Shown here piece after piece: positions 8,245 to 14,328 of a stretch of DNA of 64,000 nt (position 1 is its first letter; each line of letters begins with the position of its first letter). The DNA lies in contig NZ_CP077769.1 of assembly GCF_020386615.1 (NCBI RefSeq), positions 1,178,001 to 1,242,000 of the forward strand, given 5' to 3'. Under the pieces are notes generated by a model, which made no database searches, was not told where the DNA came from, and saw only the letters and a program-made list of their open reading frames with translations. This DNA is from Chitinophaga pendula. Its GTDB lineage: Bacteria > Bacteroidota > Bacteroidia > Chitinophagales > Chitinophagaceae. A program made the position numbers and the translations under genes.

Positions 8245-8304
8245 TTTACTTAACAAATTTACTTTACTATCTGGATACCTGCCAAATTATTTTTGAGACC
8301 TCAT

Positions 8305-8436
8305 TGTATAGCTCACGTCCACCTTTCCTGTAGTTAGTGTATAGCATTTGTATATCTCAGGTCCACCTTTTGTATACCTTAAGTATATCATTCGTATACC
8401 TGAGGTATACCTTTCCCTTAGTGGCGGCATTACATT
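8305..8436. repeat. Three degenerate 44-bp direct repeats built of 22-bp palindromic halves
   Basis: Units start at 8305, 8349 and 8393, exactly 44 bp apart, and each ends CATT. Units one and two share the block GTCCACCTTT at the same offset. Within units a 22-bp period appears, with near-palindromic cores; the best is GTATACCTGAGGTATAC at 8394-8410, a perfect palindrome around a central G, and GTATACCTTAAGTATAT lies at 8372-8388. The array lies between the divergent MarR operon and the first GG-leader peptide gene. It has no CRISPR-like unique spacers. It could be a regulator-binding array or a remnant of a mobile or replication element. Confidence 0.65.
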
Positions 8437-8516
8437 CCGATAGTCAGAGCATGCCTTTTCACTGCGGGGTATCATCAGTGTGATGAGTTATATTCATAGT
8501 ACCAAAATTTACCACC

Positions 8517-8696
8517 ATGAAATTGAACCCCTCTTTTGAAAAGGTACCACGTACCAGCCTGAAGCAGGTAGCAGGAGGCGGGCAGGCGCATGCGGCCCGT
8601 GTATGCTTCACTTTCTGTACCAATGGATCACCCTGTCCGGCGGGATGTAAGTGTGTGTTCCAATCAGGCAATGTCCGTATTTGTTTGTCCTTATAA
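8517..8696 (+). CDS. Double-glycine-leader, six-cysteine (knottin-like) peptide
   Basis: This 59-aa precursor has a leader with SLKQVAGGG followed by a core with six cysteines spaced C-x3-C-x5-C-x3-C-x1-C-x9-C. The middle loops 5-3-1 equal those of squash trypsin inhibitors (6-5-3-1-5). The leader (K-Q-V-A-GG) is of the kind cut by C39 peptidase/ABC exporters, so the product is probably secreted. It shares the six-cysteine plan with six other intact genes to 14065. A hairpin terminator follows at 8709. Target and activity are unknown; disulfide knotting is inference from spacing. Confidence 0.75.
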   Translation: MKLNPSFEKVPRTSLKQVAGGGQAHAARVCFTFCTNGSPCPAGCKCVFQSGNVRICLSL

Positions 8697-8708
8697 GACA
8701 TTGTAAGT

Positions 8709-8738
8709 CCTATAGCGGGGAGAGATCCCTGCTATAGG
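8709..8738 (+). terminator. Hairpin after first knottin-like peptide gene
   Basis: CCTATAGC pairs with GCTATAGG, and GGGA with TCCC inside, around a GAGA loop, with one G-T opposition. It starts 12 bp after the stop codon. There is no long T-tract, so it could also be an RNA stability hairpin. Confidence 0.55.
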
Positions 8739-8775
8739 CTCCCTATACCCCATTAGGAAACTAAACATAGATATC

Positions 8776-8970
8776 ATGAGAAAACTGATCGATCAATTCG
8801 GTATTTTATCCCGCATTCAACTGGCAAAAGTTTCTGGTGGCCTGGGAAAGAGAAGAGAGCCTAATTGCGGAGCCATCTGTCGGACACAGGCAGACTGTGA
8901 TCCGTCTCCACAACCCGCATGTGTGTGTCTGCGTCCCCGCCAGGCCTGTTACGGCCCGGCATCGCTGTAA
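8776..8970 (+). CDS. Double-glycine-leader, six-cysteine (knottin-like) peptide
   Basis: This 64-aa precursor has a leader ending QLAKVSGG and a core spaced C-x3-C-x5-C-x7-C-x1-C-x6-C, with CRTQADC and CVCLRPRQAC. The single residue between cysteines 4 and 5 and the five-residue loop 2 match the plant cystine-knot pattern. The core is proline- and arginine-rich, with few Ser/Thr, which speaks against a lanthipeptide. It follows the first peptide gene by 79 bp with a hairpin between, so the two are probably separate transcripts. Function unknown. Confidence 0.75.
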   Translation: MRKLIDQFGILSRIQLAKVSGGLGKRREPNCGAICRTQADCDPSPQPACVCLRPRQACYGPASL

Positions 8971-8983
8971 TGTCTTTGTTAGC

Positions 8984-9006
8984 CCAACCGGTGAAAGGCC
9001 GGTTGG
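8984..9006 (+). terminator. Hairpin terminator after second peptide gene
   Basis: CCAACCGG and CCGGTTGG form an 8-bp perfect stem around a 7-nt loop, 13 bp after the stop codon of the 8776 peptide gene. Confidence 0.6.
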
Positions 9007-9214
9007 TAATATCATTGCTGTAGCTGTTATTTATATTTAAAAAATGACCTATTCGTCATTGTTACATTCGTTCTGGTACTATAGTTTTGTAATCGTATTC
9101 ATCCGCTAGCTGTTAAAATGAAAAGATAGTAATCGGAGATACCATACTCGCTTCAGCTGTAGCAGTTCCCAATTGGATTGTCATTTATTGCTTACCCCTA
9201 AAATCATCGTTGAC

Positions 9215-9508
9215 ATGAAAAGAACGAATGGGCATACTAATGCCGGCACCTCAGGAATGAACATGCTACAAGACTTACACACCAGGTTATTCGAAGTACC
9301 CATCCTATTCCGCGACCGTGTCTGTGAAGAATGTGCCTGGAGCATCCCCACTTTCTATAGAAAAATGAAAGCTATCGACCGCTATAACGGCCGGAAGAAG
9401 CTAATTCCAAGTCTCAGCAATGCTGAGATGGAAAAGATCATTGATGTCTTAGATCAAGAGTATAAGAAGCTGTGGGAGTATTGTGAGAGATATAGAACCA
9501 GAAAATAA
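9215..9508 (+). CDS. Hypothetical protein with HTH-like segment
   Basis: The first ATG in frame (9215) gives 97 aa; an upstream TTG at 9173 would add 14 residues and is less likely. The stretch FRDRVCEECAWSIPTFYRKM (about residues 32-51) has the spacing of a helix-turn-helix. A long amphipathic C-terminal helix rich in Lys/Glu/Tyr follows. No family is recognised. It lies in the AT-rich accessory stretch among peptide genes and is followed by a strong hairpin, so it is expressed as a single gene. Confidence 0.55.
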   Translation: MKRTNGHTNAGTSGMNMLQDLHTRLFEVPILFRDRVCEECAWSIPTFYRKMKAIDRYNGRKKLIPSLSNAEMEKIIDVLDQEYKKLWEYCERYRTRK

Positions 9509-9518
9509 GTGGGTGCAT

Positions 9519-9549
9519 AACAATAGCGATATACAATATCGCTATTGTT
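9519..9549 (+). terminator. 14-bp stem terminator
   Basis: AACAATAGCGATAT and ATATCGCTATTGTT form a perfect 14-bp stem with an ACA loop, 10 bp after the stop codon at 9508, followed by ATTT. Confidence 0.75.
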
Positions 9550-9993
9550 ATTTATCATGATATAACAAATATTATTATCTTCGCTATTGTCGACCGGAAT
9601 CTACATATTATTAACACTCAATTTATTTAGGCTTATACTTATTAAATTCCTATATCGTTGGCCTTAATTGCCCCTACCTTTTGTGATTGAATTGTCGAGG
9701 TTTATTTTTTAAAAACCTGAAAAGGTATTCTTCCCTAGCGGAACAATAAATACATTATTTCAAGTAGAGCTAACATTCATATGATTAAATGCAATATTGC
9801 TTGCTGTTCAAACCATTTCGATTCGCAGAAGCATTGGCAACCAAGAAGATACCTCAAGCTAGAGGACCAAAAATAGTTTGGTTTCAAATGAATTTTTTGA
9901 CAATCCAGAGAGCTACAAGTGATTTGATTGTTGTTTCAACTTAAAAGAGGAAATTATGCTTATTAAATAAAAGGTCTCGTAATAGACCAAAGA
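9550..9993. other. AT-rich intergenic stretch without recognisable gene
   Basis: This stretch is visibly AT-richer than the flanking chromosome. Only short open frames occur, such as a 51-codon frame from 9789 and a 31-codon frame from 9781. Neither has a leader, signal or family motif, so neither is called. The segment AAGGTCTCGTAATAGACC near 9970 contains a small inverted repeat (GGTCT/AGACC) just upstream of the next gene. Confidence 0.5.
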
Positions 9994-10221
9994 ATGGAAT
10001 GTTCTGTAAAGAATTTCAAAACTAAAAATCATGCTAATATGCTAGAAAGTAGTAGTTCATTCAGTATACCAATTATGATAGCTGCTTTAGCTATATTCGT
10101 TGTGATACAAATCGTAATAATCAGATGGGTACTAAGGATAAATGATATCGTCTTTTATCTTCAAAAGATACATGAAAAATTATGGAAGCTATTGGAAGAA
10201 AAAGGGTTAAACGATAAATAA
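9994..10221 (+). CDS. Small single-span membrane protein
   Basis: This protein of up to 75 aa has one transmembrane segment (residues about 25-46, IPIMIAALAIFVVIQIVIIRW) and a basic/amphipathic C-terminal tail (IVFYLQKIHEKLWKLLEEKG). The start may be the ATG at 9994 or the internal Met16, which would leave a shorter periplasmic end. No family is recognised. It lies in the AT-rich island. The architecture (single span plus amphipathic helix) fits small membrane effectors, toxins or immunity proteins, but this is not proof. Confidence 0.5.
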   Translation: MECSVKNFKTKNHANMLESSSSFSIPIMIAALAIFVVIQIVIIRWVLRINDIVFYLQKIHEKLWKLLEEKGLNDK

Positions 10222-10526
10222 GTGTTTCGTAATAGATGCCTCAAAAAGTTGACGTTACAACGATAACTGCTATAATAGGAATTGGATAGATCAACTACTT
10301 AATGGCAAAACTGTTAGTATAAAAAGTCTTCAGTTACGAGGAGGCTTGTAGATAGTAACTTTATCAGCCTTCTATTGCTGGTCTCAGCGAGGTCGTAATA
10401 GCTACTATATTATTGATAGTCTCTTAGCCCAAAGTTATAGAAACCATTTATATGCAGTGTGATTTCTATTCTTTTCTTAATGGTATAAAGTGCGGTCAGA
10501 ACTATCAAGTACGTAAATAATAAAAC
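10222..10526. other. Intergenic stretch, no intact gene
   Basis: At 10236 an ATG opens 17 codons (MPQKVDVTTITAIIGIG) that look like the start of a small membrane protein before a TAG, possibly a decayed gene. Nothing else coding-like is seen up to the hairpin at 10527. Confidence 0.4.
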
Positions 10527-10557
10527 AATAATAGCGGCCTATTATGCCGCTATTATT
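10527..10557 (-). terminator. 12-bp stem terminator of the 10614-10793 peptide gene
   Basis: AATAATAGCGGC and GCCGCTATTATT form a perfect 12-bp stem with a 7-nt loop. On the minus strand the stem is followed by a T-rich run (TTGTTTTATTATTT). It lies 57 bp beyond the minus-strand peptide stop codon. Confidence 0.7.
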
Positions 10558-10613
10558 ATGAAAAGCATCGCTTATTGAAGGAGAGGTACACCCTCCCTTT
10601 CATAAATATGATA

Positions 10614-10793
10614 TTAAAATCCCCCACAATAAAGCGTCAGGCATCTGCAATTTGATCCCATACTTGTACAATCGCTTTGAATAACGCAGCGAATACCGAA
10701 GCAAAGCCTCGCTGTTGTCATCGCTTTACCGCCTCCATGTAAGGCTTTCATCTCCGATCTTGAAACTGGTGTGAATTGGATTAACTTTTTCAT
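10614..10793 (-). CDS. Double-glycine-leader, six-cysteine (knottin-like) peptide, short ORF
   Basis: This 59-aa gene runs from the CAT at 10791-10793 to the TTA at 10614-10616 and falls below common ORF length cut-offs. The leader is MKKLIQFTPVSRSEMKALHG followed by GG. The core has six cysteines spaced C-x4-C-x5-C-x6-C-x1-C-x4-C and ends CGGF. Loops 4-5-6-1-4 are the most cyclotide-like of the set (kalata-type 3-4-4-1-4). The leader has the same MKK-x-x-F-x(4)-R-x-E/D-x-K plan as the 12688-14065 peptides. A hairpin terminator lies downstream. Probably exported after GG cleavage; activity unknown. Confidence 0.75.
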   Translation of the reverse strand: MKKLIQFTPVSRSEMKALHGGGKAMTTARLCFGIRCVIQSDCTSMGSNCRCLTLYCGGF

Positions 10794-11054
10794 AAGACAT
10801 TTATTTTAGGTGAAGAAATAATGCTTGCGAAATAATCGGGTATCTAATCTAATGTTTAGGAATGCGATATGACGGCGTTGAGACGCACGGTACAGGCCGG
10901 TGTATGTGCGCTTCGTCCATTTTATTGTCACTATTAGGAAATTTGTATATTTGTTTAAGCCCATCACTTATTGGCTTGTGGATGTAGCTAACCTCAATGT
11001 ACCCTTGTTAGTGAATGACAACCTAATGTAGAATTAATATTAAATCTCTTATCT

Positions 11055-11738
11055 ATGGCAGAATATGCTAATTGCCCCAATTGTGATAGCCCTATCAAAT
11101 CAGGACTATTTAATTCAAATGAACTCCTTAATGATGAGTTATGTCTCCTGATAAATGAATTCGGGAGCCGCAGAAGTGCTGGTTATTGTAAGAAATGCGG
11201 TACCGATCTATCTCATGATGCGATGGCTAAACTTCGGGAGATATTTTCTGACGCTCAGTCGGAAGTAAGGAAGAATATAAGTAATATTCCTATCGTTACT
11301 ACTCACTCGCCATTTGGATGGCAGTATCGGATTCTTGGAATGGCTTCCGGACAGAGCACGACAGGTACGGGACTCTTTTCTGAATTTACGGCTTCCTGGA
11401 CAGATCTATTTGGTATGCAGTCGAGTGCTTATAACGAAAAGATCGCCAATGGCGAATCGTTGTGTGCAAGTCAGCTGAGGTCAAAGGCTGTTGCCATGGG
11501 CGGAAATGCAATTATTGCGGCGGACATTGACTATTCGGAATTGGGTGCCGGTAAAGGTATGATAATGGTTTGTATGTCGGGTACCGTTGTTCGTTTAGAA
11601 AATCTCGATGTTCTGGAACAGGGAAAAATTGCCGCATTGCAAATCATCAAAGAAAATTCGGCCAGCTTATCCCATTTGAATAAGCGGTTTCCCGAGACAA
11701 TAAAAGCGATAAGAAAAAGTGCTTTGCCGCAGCAGTAG
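11055..11738 (+). CDS. Zinc-ribbon plus YbjQ/UPF0145-like domain protein
   Basis: This 227-aa protein starts with a zinc-ribbon-like pair of Cys-x2-Cys motifs (CPNC at residues 7-10, CKKC at 45-48). From about residue 76 it has a YbjQ-type (DUF74) domain: IVTTHSPFGWQYRILGMASG, then the helical A-x-x-L-R-x-x-A-x-x-x-G-x-N-A-I core, and MVCMSGTVVRLE at the end. YbjQ proteins form pentamers and are of unknown function, sometimes called heavy-metal binding. The C-terminal 40 residues are an extra helix. Cytoplasmic; function not established. Confidence 0.75.
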   Translation: MAEYANCPNCDSPIKSGLFNSNELLNDELCLLINEFGSRRSAGYCKKCGTDLSHDAMAKLREIFSDAQSEVRKNISNIPIVTTHSPFGWQYRILGMASGQSTTGTGLFSEFTASWTDLFGMQSSAYNEKIANGESLCASQLRSKAVAMGGNAIIAADIDYSELGAGKGMIMVCMSGTVVRLENLDVLEQGKIAALQIIKENSASLSHLNKRFPETIKAIRKSALPQQ

Positions 11739-11792
11739 GTAATAGGCAAGACTGCGGATACTGTTCTATAATAATAACAAAATGCCATTTAC

Positions 11793-12302
11793 ATGACTGA
11801 CGCAGCATGGGGTGTTTTAGGCACCCTGGGAGGAGCGTTTCTGGGCATAGGCTTCCCATGGATAAGAGAGTTTATTGACCGGAGACGCCCTCTTTTCGTA
11901 GACATAAAAGACTTTGGGCTTATTTATCAGGCGGTAAACCAACAGACATCGCCGGCTACTGGTGTCTTGAAAGCCTATGTTTATAATAGTTCCTCTATCC
12001 CGAAGCCATTCAGTCCACTAGACCTGACGTTGATAAATAATGAAACCATTAAGGTCATATTACATCAACATCCCGATCATTATGAGGAAGTGGCAGAAAC
12101 TGTCCAGATAGGAGCAAACTCCGCTGAATACTTTATCGTACATGTGTCCATTCTTCCAATAAGTAAATATGATGAGCTACCTGTGCTTCCTGAACTAAAG
12201 GAGGAGCGCGGGAATTTAAAGGGGATATTTAGGTATAGAGTAGGAGCGAAAATAAAAAGGACCAAAATACATATTTGGCAGGGGGTAGAATTGGAGGAGT
12301 AA
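11793..12302 (+). CDS. Hypothetical membrane-anchored protein
   Basis: This 169-aa protein has one N-terminal hydrophobic segment (residues about 5-24, AWGVLGTLGGAFLGIGFPWI) followed by RRR and a soluble, beta-rich domain with no recognisable motif. The N-in pattern and positive stop suggest a membrane anchor with a cytoplasmic domain. It lies 54 bp after the YbjQ-like gene, so co-transcription is possible. No family is recognised. Confidence 0.6.
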   Translation: MTDAAWGVLGTLGGAFLGIGFPWIREFIDRRRPLFVDIKDFGLIYQAVNQQTSPATGVLKAYVYNSSSIPKPFSPLDLTLINNETIKVILHQHPDHYEEVAETVQIGANSAEYFIVHVSILPISKYDELPVLPELKEERGNLKGIFRYRVGAKIKRTKIHIWQGVELEE

Positions 12303-12366
12303 ACAAAAAGAGAAATCATAGAGGAGGCATAGTGCTAAAGCCTTCGAGCCTGCTCCCGGTCTTTAG

Positions 12367-12570
12367 CAATCCCTCCTTTTCCGTACCTCGCCGCCACAAA
12401 ACCTCACCAATGCTGCTCTCCTGATCCAGGTATATAACACCCTGCATTTTATCGCGGAAAACTACAACCGTCTTATCTCCATCAGGGAGCTGGAGAACGT
12501 GTCTAATTATTCTTACCGGAATATCCAGCGGGTGTTTAAGTACATCTGTGGGCAGACGATTGACGGCTAG
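12367..12570 (+). pseudogene. Fragment of an AraC-family regulator DNA-binding domain
   Basis: The plus-strand frame between stops at 12364 and 12568 encodes the first HTH of an AraC domain: YNTLHFIAENYNRLISIREL, then VSNYSYRNIQRVFKYICG, matching the family's S-x-R/Y-x-L/I-Q-R-x-F-K-x-x-x-G signature. There is no ATG at a sensible place, no sensor domain, and the second HTH is missing after GQTIDG. It is a truncated remnant, suggesting past rearrangement inside the peptide island. Confidence 0.65.
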
Positions 12571-12687
12571 TTGTATGCAAATGTATGCTGATCCCATCAT
12601 TTTCTGATACTGCATCGTCCCTACTACTTAAGATATAAATATTTGCCGATGAAACCTTATTTTCTGTAACCCCAAAAACTATACGTT

Positions 12688-12876
12688 ATGAAGAAGATCA
12701 CCCAGTTTAAGACTTTAACAAGAACAGATCTCAAAATCGTTAAAGGTGGCGGTTTAACCCGCGGGCAGATCGAATGCCCCAAGCAAAGATGTATCACGGA
12801 GTTCGGCTGGCCTAACTGCTTGCCAGGTGTATTCTGCGGATGTATGAAGGACTTGATGTGCGGATCACCCTTCTGA
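12688..12876 (+). CDS. Double-glycine-leader, six-cysteine (knottin-like) peptide
   Basis: This 62-aa precursor has the leader MKKITQFKTLTRTDLKIVKG plus GG and a core spaced C-x4-C-x8-C-x5-C-x1-C-x5-C. The first loop is CPKQRC, which recalls the CPK/R start of squash trypsin inhibitors, though two residues shorter. The segment before the ATG (CCCAAAAACTATACGTT) is shared with the other MKK-type peptide genes. A degenerate copy of a related peptide follows directly in the same frame. Function unknown; protease inhibition would be speculation. Confidence 0.75.
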   Translation: MKKITQFKTLTRTDLKIVKGGGLTRGQIECPKQRCITEFGWPNCLPGVFCGCMKDLMCGSPF

Positions 12877-12885
12877 TACCACTGT

Positions 12886-13041
12886 GCTGTTCTTACAGTC
12901 AGCAAAGGTGGTGGCACAGCTGCCGCGAATGCAACCTGCCAGCTCGTATGCTGCCAGCAGACGACAGGATGGATGTATTGAAAACCTGCTGGGAATTTCT
13001 GTATATATAACGCCAATGGCTATTGCGACGTTCGTTTATGA
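12886..13041 (+). pseudogene. Decayed knottin-like peptide gene
   Basis: In the same frame as the preceding peptide, beyond its TGA, the reading is TVSKGGGTAAANATCQ, then VCCQQTTGWMY, a TGA, KPAGNFCIYNANGYC and a TGA at 13039. Aligned to the 13197 peptide (loops 4-8-6-1-5) every position fits if the internal TGA replaces cysteine 3 (one base from TGC/TGT) and Tyr (TAT) replaces cysteine 5 (TGT). The start and most of the leader are gone, as after recombination between tandem genes. Confidence 0.65.
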
Positions 13042-13049
13042 TGTAACGG

Positions 13050-13075
13050 TAGTGTTCAGCCGTCACTGAACACTA
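13050..13075 (+). terminator. Hairpin after decayed peptide gene
   Basis: TAGTGTTCAG and CTGAACACTA form a 10-bp perfect stem with a 6-nt loop, 8 bp after the TGA ending the peptide pseudogene. It is probably the retained terminator of that copy. Confidence 0.55.
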
Positions 13076-13196
13076 TGTGAACGCAGCGCTATCCTGTAAT
13101 GCGAATGGAATGACTAGACGGTTAATCTATTGGATAAGATCGACGTTTTTTATAACGTCTCAGCCCCTGTTTTCTATAACCCAATCCATATTTGTT

Positions 13197-13391
13197 ATGA
13201 AAAAGATGACCAACTTCGAATTAGTTTCCAGAGCGGAACTAAAATCGATCAATGGTGGTGGAAGCTCTGTGGCACAGCGCGAATGTCCCTTCAGAGGTTG
13301 CACGCCAGAGACATCATTTATTTATTGCAGGCCGGCAGGCGTATTTTGTGTATGTAGAAACATCGGTTTCTGCGGTTTTGGCATACCATAG
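13197..13391 (+). CDS. Double-glycine-leader, six-cysteine (knottin-like) peptide
   Basis: The ATG at 13197 gives 64 aa with the leader MKKMTNFELVSRAELKSING plus GG. An in-frame ATG at 13077 would add 40 residues that resemble no leader. The core is spaced C-x4-C-x8-C-x6-C-x1-C-x5-C and ends RNIGFCGFGIP, similar in pattern to the CRGNGYCG end of squash inhibitors. The upstream sequence ends TAACCCAATCCATATTTGTT-ATG, like its paralogs. A 12-bp terminator stem follows at 13400. Function unknown. Confidence 0.75.
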   Translation: MKKMTNFELVSRAELKSINGGGSSVAQRECPFRGCTPETSFIYCRPAGVFCVCRNIGFCGFGIP

Positions 13392-13399
13392 CGTATGCA

Positions 13400-13428
13400 A
13401 AAGCGTCCCTGACAACCAGGGACGCTTT
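13400..13428 (+). terminator. 12-bp stem terminator of the 13197 peptide gene
   Basis: AAAGCGTCCCTG and CAGGGACGCTTT form a perfect 12-bp stem with the loop ACAAC, 8 bp after the stop codon. Confidence 0.8.
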
Positions 13429-13591
13429 AAATTGATCTCAACTTATCGTCTGCTGTTGCAAATGCTAAGTCAGGCATAATACTGTTGACAGCTATCGCCC
13501 TCACATGTGCATCGTCCTGCAAAAAAAAAACAAAGACGCCTCAGCCGATAAAAGGCAACTTACTAAACAAACAGATGTACATAACAATAAG

Positions 13592-13622
13592 ATCCCCCGA
13601 TAGTCGAGGACTACCGGGGGAT
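13592..13622 (-). terminator. Terminator of the minus-strand tandem peptide genes
   Basis: ATCCCCCGATAGT and ACTACCGGGGGAT pair over 13 bp with one mismatch and a 5-nt loop. It lies 6 bp beyond the minus-strand stop codon at 13629. Confidence 0.7.
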
Positions 13623-13628
13623 AGCTTT

Positions 13629-13817
13629 TTAGAAGGCACATCTGCCGGCGCCGCCAACAGGGCCCAGGCATACACAGCCACTACGAACGCAGCCATTACC
13701 AGGCGTATTACGGCACTGAGAAGGGCAGGGGAGGGCTACGCGCACGCCCGAACCACCACCATGAATGTTTTTCAGTGCATCGCGATGCATCATTTCAAAT
13801 TTGCTGATCTTTTTCAT
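13629..13817 (-). CDS. Double-glycine-leader, six-cysteine peptide, tandem copy 2
   Basis: This 62-aa precursor has the leader MKKISKFEMMHRDALKNIHG plus GG and a core spaced C-x3-C-x7-C-x4-C-x1-C-x9-C. It differs from the upstream copy (13871-14065) at a handful of positions: N/S and G/A near the GG site, S-Q/S-L in loop 1, V/A in loop 4 and the C-terminal end. The gap between the two copies has no hairpin, and the terminator at 13592 follows this copy, so both are probably on one transcript. Confidence 0.75.
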   Translation of the reverse strand: MKKISKFEMMHRDALKNIHGGGSGVRVALPCPSQCRNTPGNGCVRSGCVCLGPVGGAGRCAF

Positions 13818-13870
13818 AACGCTATGGGTTTTGGGTTTTGAAATTACAGGATGGGTGCAGATGGTGACAG

Positions 13871-14065
13871 TTATTCAAAGGAGGCGCATCTGCCCGTGCC
13901 ACCTACAGGACCCAGGCATGCACAACCGCTGCGTACGCAGCCATTACCGGGTGTGTTACGGCACAGAGAAGGACAGGAGAGCCCCACGCGTATACCTGCG
14001 CCACCACCATGAATACTTTTCAGTGCATCGCGATGCATCATTTCAAATTTGCTGATCTTTTTCAT
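13871..14065 (-). CDS. Double-glycine-leader, six-cysteine peptide, tandem copy 1
   Basis: This 64-aa precursor has the same leader (…RDALKSIHGGG) and the same 3-7-4-1-9 cysteine loops as the copy at 13629, and ends GRCASFE. It is the promoter-proximal copy of a minus-strand pair. The core is rich in Gly, Pro and Arg and poor in hydroxy residues. The near-identical leader against a slightly varied core fits recent duplication. Function unknown. Confidence 0.75.
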   Translation of the reverse strand: MKKISKFEMMHRDALKSIHGGGAGIRVGLSCPSLCRNTPGNGCVRSGCACLGPVGGTGRCASFE

Positions 14066-14328
14066 AACTCTATGGATTTTGGGTTTTGGAATGACAGGGT
14101 TGAATCAAATCGTGACAGTCGTAAAGTTGCATATTAACGCATCCGTCTGTAAAAATGCCGCAGTGGCGGAAGAAAATAAATACCATGATCCTGTCCTATT
14201 ATGTCAAATGTACATATGATGGGCGCCAGATAAAAAAACTGCAATTATTGCGAACATTTTCATTAAACTTGTGTTCCGCATATTTAGTAAGGTTACTACC
14301 TGAAAACGGGGGCTGCTATTGATAACCG
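14066..14328. other. Intergenic region upstream of the sigma-factor operon
   Basis: The left part is the upstream region of the minus-strand peptide pair; the right part must hold the promoter of the FecI-like operon. I see no clear TAnnTTTG element and no further peptide gene. Confidence 0.4.

Larger units (their letters stand above)
13629..14118. repeat. Tandem duplication of a ~242-bp unit (peptide gene plus upstream region)
   Basis: The two minus-strand peptide genes start 248 bp apart and end 242 bp apart. Homology covers the ORF and extends upstream (CAAAACCCAAAA-CCATAG-GTT-ATG in both, and GTGACAG at the far end). The differences are substitutions and small indels. Confidence 0.8.

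Noticed and set aside
8305..8436. CRISPR-like array
   Set aside because: The three units are contiguous and degenerate with no unique spacers, and no cas gene is nearby.
8459..8701. 80-aa minus-strand ORF
   Set aside because: Antisense to the 8517 peptide gene, which has a leader, GG site and six cysteines in register.
9789..9944. 51-codon plus-strand frame
   Set aside because: No leader, signal, membrane segment or terminator; chance frame in AT-rich DNA.
12316..12615. 99-aa minus-strand ORF
   Set aside because: It is the antisense shadow of the AraC HTH fragment, and its own translation resembles no family.
12884..13069. 61-aa plus-strand ORF
   Set aside because: The neighbouring frame holds the decayed knottin core with matching loop lengths; this ORF has no leader or motif.
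13765..14055. 96-aa plus-strand ORF across the tandem peptide genes
   Set aside because: Antisense shadow; its internal repetition only reflects the duplicated minus-strand genes.
8517..14065. Lanthipeptide precursors
   Set aside because: Leaders would fit many GG-type peptides, but the cores have fixed cysteine spacing and few Ser/Thr, and no LanB/LanC/LanM-like gene is in the window. Not excluded for the genome.
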